From contig UQMY01000030.1 of NCBI GenBank assembly GCA_900542325.1, positions 1-29,236 of the forward strand: a stretch of 29,236 nucleotides of DNA, written 5' to 3'. Each line of letters starts with the position of its first letter. The first letter of the stretch is position 1. This DNA is from an uncultured Collinsella sp. (lineage in GTDB: Bacteria; Actinomycetota; Coriobacteriia; Coriobacteriales; Coriobacteriaceae). Below, one piece after another: positions 22,673 through 29,236 of the stretch. The position numbers and the translations under genes were made by a program. The notes beneath the pieces were generated by a model, which did no database searches, was not told the DNA's origin, and worked only from the letters and a program-made list of their open reading frames with translations.

Positions 22673-23986
22673 CTAGTTGCGCCTAAGGTGGACGACGGTC
22701 TCGCAGTGGAAGGTTTGTGGGAACAGGTCGACTGGCGTGATCTTGACGGGGGAGAAGGTGCCTTCTTCGACAAAGCGTTTGAGATCGCGCGCCAGGGTGG
22801 CCGGGTCGCAGCTCACGTAGGCGACATCGCGAGCACTCGTGCTGGCGATAAGGTCGATCGCCTCGGGGGCGAGGCCTGCGCGCGGCGGGTCGACCACCAA
22901 GACGTCGGCATCCTGGTCGGGGAACTCGCGCACCGCGTCTCCGCCAATGACGTCGACGTTATCAAGCTTGTTGATCTCCAGGTTACGGCGCAGGTCGCGC
23001 ACGGCTGGGCCGTAGGCCTCGACGGCGGCGACGAAGTCGCAGCGGCGGGCGAGCGGCAGGGTAAAGGTTCCGGCGCCGCAGTACAGGTCCACGGCAAGCT
23101 CGTCTTCTTGCGGGTCGAGCGCTTCCATGACAAGCTCGATCAAAATCTCGGCACCCTTGGTGTTGACCTGGAAAAAAGACGGGGCAGACAAGCGCATCTG
23201 ACCCTCGGCGATATTCTCGGTCCATGAGCCCTCTCCGGCGAGCATTTCGACCTTGGAGACACGGCGGGCCTTCTTTTCGCCCTTGCTCATCACGCGCACG
23301 ATGCTCGTGGGATGAGCGGCGTCCGCCAGCACGCGGGAGACCTGCGAGCGCGGAAAAGAGCCTGTAGGCGTCCAGAGTGCGACCTCGAGTGCCTTGGTAC
23401 GGCGCGATGCACGAATGCCCACGCGTTCGAGCCCCAAGTCATGGCTGCCGCTTAGATAGTTGAGTGCGCCGACGACCGATTTGAGCGCCTTCGGGAAGCG
23501 CTTATCGAACAGCGGGCACGCATCGACGGTCACGATTTTGCTGGGGTTGACACCGTGCATGCCAAGGCGCACGCGACCGTTGACGACGGTCGGTTCGAGC
23601 TCGATTTTATTGCGGTAGCCCCAGTCGTCCTTGGTGTGGCAGATGGGCTGTACCAACTCATCGACCTGCTCAGGAGCGAACTTGCCGATGCGCTCGAGCG
23701 TGGAGCGCAGGTTTTGCTCCTTGGCGGCGAGCTGTGCCGTGCGTGAGAGATTGCCCCACGAACAACCGCCGCAGATGCCAACGAAGGGGCAGGGGGGCTG
23801 AATGCGATCGGGGCTCGGCTCCAGAATCTCGGTCGTGCGGGCGCGCATGAACGACTTGCCGTCCTGTACGACCTCGGCCTCGACGGTGTCGCCTGCCACG
23901 GCGCCCTGCGCAAAGACGGCCTTGCCGTTGTCGGCGTGCGCCAGCCCGTCGGCGCCGTAGGTCATCGATTCTATAGTGAGCTTCAT
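22673..23986 (-). CDS. 23S rRNA (uracil-5-)-methyltransferase RumA-type, Fe-S
   Basis: An S-adenosylmethionine-dependent enzyme that makes 5-methyluridine in 23S rRNA (RlmD/RlmCD group; TrmA/RumA superfamily). An N-terminal TRAM domain (LTIESMTYGADGLA through TEILEPSPDR) is followed by the Fe-S motif CPFVGICGGC plus a later CPLF cysteine. The SAM site is DLYCGAGTFTLPLA, then VVDPPRAGL, and the catalytic Cys/Glu region is SCDPATLARDL and FHCETVVHL. The chosen start gives 437 aa; ATG 24001 or 24022 would add 5 or 12 residues and the ribosome site is weak. Which uridine is methylated is not clear. Confidence 0.93.
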   Translation of the reverse strand: MKLTIESMTYGADGLAHADNGKAVFAQGAVAGDTVEAEVVQDGKSFMRARTTEILEPSPDRIQPPCPFVGICGGCSWGNLSRTAQLAAKEQNLRSTLERIGKFAPEQVDELVQPICHTKDDWGYRNKIELEPTVVNGRVRLGMHGVNPSKIVTVDACPLFDKRFPKALKSVVGALNYLSGSHDLGLERVGIRASRRTKALEVALWTPTGSFPRSQVSRVLADAAHPTSIVRVMSKGEKKARRVSKVEMLAGEGSWTENIAEGQMRLSAPSFFQVNTKGAEILIELVMEALDPQEDELAVDLYCGAGTFTLPLARRCDFVAAVEAYGPAVRDLRRNLEINKLDNVDVIGGDAVREFPDQDADVLVVDPPRAGLAPEAIDLIASTSARDVAYVSCDPATLARDLKRFVEEGTFSPVKITPVDLFPQTFHCETVVHLRRN

Positions 23987-24032
23987 ATCCCTGCCTGTCA
24001 TTCGTGTTGTTGCTCGCACCATGGTAGCAGGG

Positions 24033-24078
24033 AAAAGCGCCCCGCATCCGAGGCTTTCCTCAAATGCGGGGCGCTTCT
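24033..24078 (-). terminator. Terminator of the polyphosphate kinase gene
   Basis: A perfect 13-bp stem (24035-24047 with 24064-24076) with a small GAGG/CCTC hairpin in its loop, then four T residues on the minus strand. A 12-base word, GCTTCTACAAAC, is directly repeated next to it at about 24073 and 24085. Confidence 0.88.
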
Positions 24079-24099
24079 ACAAACTGCTTCTACAAACGA

Positions 24100-26508
24100 C
24101 TATTTCGTCTTGCCAGTAATGAGCGTCTTAAGACCCAGGCCGATCAGGCCCAGGCCCATGCGCACACGACCGGGGCGATGGCGCTCGATGGCCTTGGTCT
24201 TGCCGGCGGGCTTATCGCGACGGGCGCTCGTCTCGGGTGCGGGCTTAGCTGCCTGCGGCTCGGGCTGAGGTGCAGGTGCGGGCTCGGGCTCAATGACGGT
24301 CGCCTGGACCTTCTGAACCTCGGGTGTGGCCGGCTGCGGCTTAGGAGCAGGGGCGGGCTTTGCCTCAATGACGGGCTCGGGCGCGGCCTCGGCGTTGCGG
24401 TAGGCACGCTCCAGCAGGGCTTCCTGCGAGTTGAAGGGTTTCTCACCCTCTGCGCGCTCCACGGGGACCCAGGTGCCGTCGCTCGTGAGGCTGCGGGCCT
24501 TCACGTTGTCGCGCAGCTGCATGCCCATGTACTCGTGCACCAGGGCGCGGCAGGTGGGGTCGAGCACGGGGAAGGCGATCTCCACGCGGTGCTCGGTGTT
24601 GCGTGTCATCATGTCGGCCGAGCTCAGATAGATCATGTCCGAGTCCACGCCAAAGGCGTAAACGCGCGCATGCTCCAAAAAGCGTCCGACGATAGAACGG
24701 ACATGCACGTTCTCGGTCTTGCCAGGAACGCCCGGCTTGAGGCACGAGATGCCGCGGATGATCATGTCCACGCGGACTCCTGCGCACGATGCTTCGGCGA
24801 TCTTGTCGATGACCTCGCGGTCGGTGAGCGAGTTGAGTTTAAAGAACACGCGGGCGGGCTCGCCGGCGAGGGCGCGCTGGATCTCGCGGTCAAGCCCGCG
24901 CATGATGAGCGGTTTCAGTCCGACGGGCGCCACACCCAGGAAGCGGTAATCGCCGCGCAGGTTGCCCAGCGACAGGTTGCGGAAGAACAGGTTGGCGTCC
25001 TCGCCGATGCCGGGGTGAGCGGTCATGAGCATAAAGTCGCTGTAGAGTTTGGCCGTCTTCTCGTTAAAGTTGCCGGTGCCCAGCAGCGTCAGGCGCGTTA
25101 GCGCCATGCCCTCGCGATAGGTGAGCTGGCAGATCTTGGAGTGGCACTTAAAGCCCTCGGAGCCGTAGATGACGGTGCAGCCGGCCTCTTCCAGGCGCTC
25201 GGCCCACTCGATGTTGTTCTGCTCGTCAAAGCGCGCGCGGAGCTCCATGAGCACCGTGACCTCTTTGCCGTTCTCGGCGGCATCGATCAGCGACTCGCAC
25301 AGGCGGCTCTGCTTGGCCACGCGGTAGAGCGTGATGCGCAGTGAGATGCACTCGGGGTCGTAGGCGGCCTCGTGCACCAGATCCAGGAAGGGGTTCATGG
25401 CCTCATAGGGATAAAAGAGCAGCTTGTCGTGCTGAAGTACCTGCTCGCGGATGGAGCGGGTCATATCGATAGTGGGGTTGGGCTGCGGCTTAAACGGCGT
25501 AAAGAGCAGCTCGTTGCGTAGATGCTCGGGAATCTTGCCCTCAATGCCAAAGACGTAGCCTAGGTCGAGCGGGATATCGCAGGTAAAGACAGAGCGGCGC
25601 GAAAGCTCGAGCGCCTTGCGGATGGTCTTGAGCGTCGCCTTCTCGAGCGACCCCGAGACCGCGAGCACCACCGGCTGCAGGCGCAAGCGTTTCTTGAGGA
25701 TGCGCTTCATGTGCTGACGGTAATCCTCTTCCTCCTCGACGCCCTCGCCGTCCGGGTCGATGTCGGCGTTGCGGGTGACGCGGATGAGCGCGCGGTCGAG
25801 CGGCTTATAGGAGCCAAAGCAGCTGTCCAGGCAGGCGAGGATGACGTCCTCGAGCAAGATGTAGGAGTAGGTGCCGGTGGGCGAGGGGATCTCGACCACG
25901 CGGTTCATCGAGGCGGGGATCTCGATAAGGCCCAGCAGGCTCTCCTCGTCGGTGACGCCGTCCAGGCCGCAGGCCAGGTAGAGTGCACCGTTGCGCAGGT
26001 TGGGGAAGGGATGGCGCGGGTCAATGACCAACGGCGAGATGACCGGCGACACGTAGGCCTGGAAGTAGCGGGTTACAAAGGTGCGCTCCTCGGGCGTAAG
26101 CGAATCGATGCGGGCACGGTGAACGCCCAGGGCGTCGAGCTTGCCCTCGATGCTCTTAAAGATGGACTCCCATCGGGTAAGGAGCCCGGGCATTTCGGTC
26201 ATGACAGCATCGACCTGTTCGGAGGCGGTCATATTGCTCTTGTTGTCGACAGGCTGTTTTTTGAGCTCTGCCAGATCGGACAGGCCGCCCACGCGCACCA
26301 TGAGAAACTCGTCGAGGTTGGACTCGAAAATCGACACGAACTTTAGACGCTCGAACAGCGGAACGGTCTCGTCGAAGGCTTCGTCAAGCACACGGTTGTC
26401 AAAGCGCAGCCAGCTGAGCTCTCGGTTCTGCGTGTACGAGAAGTCGCGCGGCGGTTTGCGCAGCTTTGCGGCGGCTTGCTTTTTTTCGATTTTGCTCGGC
26501 ATATGCAT
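24100..26508 (-). CDS. ppk1: Polyphosphate kinase 1 with long Pro/Ala-rich tail
   Basis: Makes inorganic polyphosphate from ATP. The family core covers about residues 20-700: RELSWLRFDNRVLDEA and VRVGGLSDL at the start, MELRARFDEQNNIEWA, the autophosphorylated-His segment GFKCHSKICQL, LTLLGTGNFNEKTAKLYSD, and the second phospholipase-D-like half with EHARVYAFG and LSSADMMTRNTEHRVE. Typical PPK1 is near 690 aa; this one has about 97 extra residues: a Pro/Ala/Glu-rich linker (repeats such as PAPAPKPQP and PEPAPAP), a basic stretch, then a possible amphipathic helix (GLGLIGLGLKTLITG). The start ATG 26508 is one of two close ATGs (also 26502); no strong ribosome site. Confidence 0.95.
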   Translation of the reverse strand: MHMPSKIEKKQAAAKLRKPPRDFSYTQNRELSWLRFDNRVLDEAFDETVPLFERLKFVSIFESNLDEFLMVRVGGLSDLAELKKQPVDNKSNMTASEQVDAVMTEMPGLLTRWESIFKSIEGKLDALGVHRARIDSLTPEERTFVTRYFQAYVSPVISPLVIDPRHPFPNLRNGALYLACGLDGVTDEESLLGLIEIPASMNRVVEIPSPTGTYSYILLEDVILACLDSCFGSYKPLDRALIRVTRNADIDPDGEGVEEEEDYRQHMKRILKKRLRLQPVVLAVSGSLEKATLKTIRKALELSRRSVFTCDIPLDLGYVFGIEGKIPEHLRNELLFTPFKPQPNPTIDMTRSIREQVLQHDKLLFYPYEAMNPFLDLVHEAAYDPECISLRITLYRVAKQSRLCESLIDAAENGKEVTVLMELRARFDEQNNIEWAERLEEAGCTVIYGSEGFKCHSKICQLTYREGMALTRLTLLGTGNFNEKTAKLYSDFMLMTAHPGIGEDANLFFRNLSLGNLRGDYRFLGVAPVGLKPLIMRGLDREIQRALAGEPARVFFKLNSLTDREVIDKIAEASCAGVRVDMIIRGISCLKPGVPGKTENVHVRSIVGRFLEHARVYAFGVDSDMIYLSSADMMTRNTEHRVEIAFPVLDPTCRALVHEYMGMQLRDNVKARSLTSDGTWVPVERAEGEKPFNSQEALLERAYRNAEAAPEPVIEAKPAPAPKPQPATPEVQKVQATVIEPEPAPAPQPEPQAAKPAPETSARRDKPAGKTKAIERHRPGRVRMGLGLIGLGLKTLITGKTK

Positions 26509-26547
26509 CTGTCCGTTCAGTCCCCGCAGGGGACGGTTGCCTAACAC

Positions 26548-27058
26548 TATTCACTATTGTCTCAATTTAGTCGACCTATGGCACGGACGTATCGCGTGAA
26601 CGGTATCTTTACCTATTTCTTACGATGCCCGGCCATAGAACTAACGCTCGCGACGCTATTGCTAGCGTTCAATATTCTCACTTAACTGATAGGGATGCGT
26701 GAATAAGAATGATGGTGAGCTGAATATCATCGAATTCGGTCCAAAACGTGAGCTAGCTTCATTTATATACATTAAACCGTTTTACCTATGCAATTCTGAA
26801 TCATGGATTTATAGATGCGATGGGGGATAATTTATGGGAAAAAGAGCGTTTACCTTAGAAAAGTTACTTTAGAGCGCCGAAGTGCATCATGGGGGAATCA
26901 CATGCGATATACCGTTCATCGCACTTTGTTGACCGTTCGGGGGCGAGGTGGAATTGCGGGTGGAATTTGGATATAACTAGAGCTGTCAGCAAGCAGCGCC
27001 CGTTACGGAAGGGCGCTGATAGATTCGGCCGAAAGGCCCGAAAGAAAGGTAGGAGGCC
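26548..27058 (+). other. AT-rich gap upstream of arginine deiminase
   Basis: About 510 bases between divergent ppk1 and arcA, more AT-rich than the genes. It holds an imperfect AACGCT/AGCGTT repeat near 26643-26669, a TTGACC at 26929 without a matching -10, a TATAAC at 26972, and a leader hairpin (26994-27018). No gene with a ribosome site is seen. Its length suggests a multi-input promoter for arcA, but no operator is certain. Confidence 0.5.
26994..27018 (+). promoter_or_regulatory. Leader hairpin of arcA
   Basis: A perfect 8-bp stem (26994-27001 with 27011-27018) with a 9-base loop, about 40 bases before the arcA start and followed by a GGCC-GAAA-GGCC mini-hairpin. No T-run follows, so a stability element is more likely than a terminator. 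Confidence 0.5.
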
Positions 27059-28300
27059 ATGACGAAAGGTCTGCACGTGCCTTCCGAGATCGGCAAGCTC
27101 AGGAAGGTCTGCCTGCACCGTCCCGGCGACGAGCTCCTCAACCTGCCGCCCGACGAGCTCGAGCGACTCCTGTTCGACGACGTCCCGTTCCTTGAGGTCG
27201 CGCAGCAGGAGCACGACACCTTCGCCCAGATCCTGAGGGACCAGGGCGTCGAGGTGCTCTACCTCGAGAACCTCGTCGCCGAGGTGTTCGACCAGGTCCC
27301 CGGCGCCCGCGCCGAGTTCACCGACCAGTACATCGCCGAGGCAGGCATCCGCGGCCAGCACATGCCGCAGATCGTCCGCGAGAAGCTGGACTCCATCGAG
27401 GACAACCTCGAGTTCGTCAAGAAGACCATGGCCGGCATGACCAAGGCCGAGATCGACATGCCCCTCACGGCGTCCACGACCCTCGACTCCCTGGTCAACT
27501 CCGAGTCCGAGTCCGACCTGATCATCGACCCGATGCCCAACCTCTACTTCACCCGCGACCCGTTCGCGGTCGTCGGCGAGGGCGTCAACCTCAACCGCAT
27601 GTACTCGGTCACCCGCAACCGCGAGACCCTGTACGGCAAGTACGTCTTCAAGTACCACCCCGACTACAAGGACGTCTCCCTGTACTTCCGCCGCGACTGC
27701 CAGTTCCACACCGAGGGCGGCGACGTGCTGAACATCAACGAGAAGACCCTCGCCGTCGGCATCTCCCAGCGCACCCAGGCGGCCGCCATCGACGTCATGG
27801 CCCAGAACATCTTCTGGAACTCCGACTCCAAGGTCGAGCGCATCCTGGCCTTCGACATCCCCGTCTCGCGCGCCTTCATGCACCTCGACACGGTCTTCAC
27901 CCAGATCGACGTCGATAAGTTCACGATCCACCCCGCCATCATGGGCACCCTGCGCGTCTACGAGCTGACCGCCGGCAAGAACCCGGGCGACGTGAACATC
28001 CGCCTGATCGAGGACACCCTCGAGCACGTCCTGGAGGACGCCACCGGCGTCGACCAGGTCAAGCTGATCCCCTGCGGCGGCGGCGACCCGATCGCGGCCT
28101 CCCGCGAGCAGTGGAACGACGGCTCCAACACCCTGTGCGTGCGCCCCGGCACCGTGGTGGTGTACCAGCGCAACAACGTCACCAACGACGTGCTGTACAA
28201 GAACGGCATCAACTGCCTGGTCATGCCGTCCGCCGAGCTCTCCCGCGGCCGTGGCGGCCCGCGCTGCATGTCCATGCCGGCCTGGCGCGAGGCTATCTAG
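27059..28300 (+). CDS. arcA: Arginine deiminase
   Basis: Hydrolyses arginine to citrulline and ammonia, the first step of the ADI pathway that gives ATP and acid resistance. The 413-aa protein carries the known motifs: PSEIGKLRKVCLHRPG, the MPNLYFTRDPFA loop, FHTEGGDVL, the catalytic FMHLDTVFT histidine, IPCGGGD and the nucleophile Cys in RGGPRCMSMP near the end. AGGAGG lies just before the ATG. Codon use is extreme, with almost all third positions C or G, indicating very high expression. No arcB or arcC lies between it and the following carrier gene; they may lie further right. Confidence 0.98.
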   Translation: MTKGLHVPSEIGKLRKVCLHRPGDELLNLPPDELERLLFDDVPFLEVAQQEHDTFAQILRDQGVEVLYLENLVAEVFDQVPGARAEFTDQYIAEAGIRGQHMPQIVREKLDSIEDNLEFVKKTMAGMTKAEIDMPLTASTTLDSLVNSESESDLIIDPMPNLYFTRDPFAVVGEGVNLNRMYSVTRNRETLYGKYVFKYHPDYKDVSLYFRRDCQFHTEGGDVLNINEKTLAVGISQRTQAAAIDVMAQNIFWNSDSKVERILAFDIPVSRAFMHLDTVFTQIDVDKFTIHPAIMGTLRVYELTAGKNPGDVNIRLIEDTLEHVLEDATGVDQVKLIPCGGGDPIAASREQWNDGSNTLCVRPGTVVVYQRNNVTNDVLYKNGINCLVMPSAELSRGRGGPRCMSMPAWREAI

Positions 28301-28319
28301 GCTTTCTTCCTGTCCAAAC

Positions 28320-28346
28320 GGCGGCCGATCTCCCTTATCGGCCGCC
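28320..28346 (+). promoter_or_regulatory. Hairpin between arcA and the carrier gene
   Basis: A perfect 10-bp GC-rich stem (28320-28329 with 28337-28346) with a pyrimidine loop, followed by a mixed C/T tract and then the AAGGAG of the next gene. It may stop part of the transcripts or protect the arcA mRNA end, leaving arcA more expressed than the carrier. Confidence 0.65.
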
Positions 28347-28368
28347 TCTCCCTTAAGGAGAAACTCCC

Positions 28369-29236
28369 ATGGCTGATACTAAAAAGAAGAAGCGCGCGAG
28401 CCTCTCTTCGTTCACTATTTTGCTGATCATCCTGGTGGCGCTTGCGGTCATTACCGTTATCATGGCCGCCTGCGGCGTCGAGGGCATCGAGGGCGCCACG
28501 CTCTCCGGCGTGCTCACCGCGCCGGTCTTCGGCTTCCAGGACGCCATCGGCGTGTGCCTGTTCGTTATGATCCTCGGCGGTTTCCTCGGCATCGTCACCG
28601 AGACCGGCGCCCTTGACGCCGGCATCGCGGCCCTCGTGCACAAGCTGAAGGGCAACGAGCTCGTGCTCATCCCCATTTTGATGTTCATCTTCTCCATCGG
28701 CGGCACCACCTACGGCATGTGCGAGGAGACGGTGCCCTTCTACCTGCTGCTCGCCGCCACCATGGTGGCCGCCGGCTTCGACAGCCTGACCGGCGCGGCC
28801 GTGGTGCTGCTTGGCGCCGGCGTCGGCGTCATGGGCTCCACCGTGAACCCGTTCGCCGTCGGCGTGGCCGTCGACGCTTTGAACGGCATCGGCGTGTCCG
28901 TGAACCAGGGCATCATCATCGCGCTCGGCGTGATCATTTGGCTCGTGTCGCTCGCCATCGCCATCGTCTTCGTGATGCGCTACGCCAAGAAGGTGAAGGC
29001 CGACAAGGGCTCCACCTTCCTGTCGCTGCAGGAGCAGCAGGACATGATGAACGAGTGGGGCATGAAGGAGTCCGAGACCGAGGCCGCCGACGATGACGCC
29101 GCCGCGACGCCGAAGATGTCCGGCCGCCAGAAGTGGTCGCTCATCGTGTTCGCGCTCACCTTCGTCATCATGATCGTCTCGTTCATTCCCTGGGCCGACC
29201 TCGGCGTCACCATCTTCGATGCCGGCGCCACCACCC
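28369..29236 (+). CDS. YfcC/ArcD-type basic amino acid carrier (3' cut by window)
   Basis: A multi-pass membrane carrier of the YfcC family (Pfam DcuC-like), expected to exchange arginine for ornithine, or to import arginine, in the ADI pathway. At least 289 residues are visible. After a basic start (KKKKRASLSS) come alternating hydrophobic helices, with the family-like GGFLGIVTETGALDAGI, the FSIGGTTYGMCEETVPFY motif and GVGVMGSTVNPF. AAGGAG precedes the ATG. The gene runs past the right edge, so neither the stop nor the C-terminal half is seen. The linkage to arcA supports the arginine role; the sequence itself only supports the family. Confidence 0.88.
   Translation, partial: MADTKKKKRASLSSFTILLIILVALAVITVIMAACGVEGIEGATLSGVLTAPVFGFQDAIGVCLFVMILGGFLGIVTETGALDAGIAALVHKLKGNELVLIPILMFIFSIGGTTYGMCEETVPFYLLLAATMVAAGFDSLTGAAVVLLGAGVGVMGSTVNPFAVGVAVDALNGIGVSVNQGIIIALGVIIWLVSLAIAIVFVMRYAKKVKADKGSTFLSLQEQQDMMNEWGMKESETEAADDDAAATPKMSGRQKWSLIVFALTFVIMIVSFIPWADLGVTIFDAGATT

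Noticed and set aside
26815..26976. Short plus-strand frame of about 53 codons upstream of arcA starting MRWGIIYGKK
   Set aside because: No ribosome-binding site, unusual codons (ATA, AGA, CGA) unlike all neighbours, and no attenuator structure with a U-tract after it.

Overview
The window looks like chromosome of a gut actinobacterium of the class Coriobacteriia, most likely Collinsella. This is an inference from gene content and style, not from a marker gene: about 60% GC with C/G-ending codons, an operon-encoded ECF transporter with a fused double ATPase, LPxTG surface anchoring, phosphotransacetylase beside two acetate kinases, and an arginine deiminase locus. No rRNA, tRNA, CRISPR array, transposase or phage gene was seen.

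Left part (1-7070, nearly all minus strand). A lipid/diacylglycerol kinase with a 30-residue membrane miniprotein directly downstream is followed by a secreted, wall-anchored C69 dipeptidase. Next comes an ECF transporter operon in the order S component, fused ATPase, EcfT. In front of the S component lies a complete tryptophan attenuator: a promoter, a 22-residue leader peptide with three consecutive Trp codons, an antiterminator arm inside the leader gene, and a strong UUCG-loop terminator. It implies that the ECF system imports tryptophan or a Trp-related compound and is released when Trp-tRNA is scarce. This is the most striking finding.

Middle part (7169-13544, plus strand). RNase D, a membrane zinc peptidase, both exonuclease VII subunits and a HIT hydrolase form a housekeeping run. 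A LysR regulator and an MFS transporter follow, in noticeably different, more AT-rich DNA.

Energy and envelope part (13665-19978). Two tandem acetate kinase genes converge on phosphotransacetylase, giving the acetyl-CoA to acetate ATP pathway. One kinase copy differs at several active-site motif positions. UDP-galactopyranose mutase and a family 2 glycosyltransferase follow as an overlapping pair, probably for galactofuranose-containing surface glycan.

Right part (20344-29236). On the minus strand are a P1 (NylC/DmpA-like) peptidase, Maf, a DJ-1/PfpI protein, an Fe-S RNA m5U methyltransferase and polyphosphate kinase with an unusual Pro/Ala-rich tail. After a roughly 500-base AT-rich gap come arginine deiminase and the start of a YfcC/ArcD-type carrier cut by the window edge.

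A second pattern runs through the intergenic DNA. Five places carry an outer inverted repeat (12-31 bp arms, spacer 67-88 bp) wrapped around an inner hairpin or terminator, with total length 101-131 bp. Their sequences are unrelated but the architecture is shared; one is wrapped around the Trp terminator.
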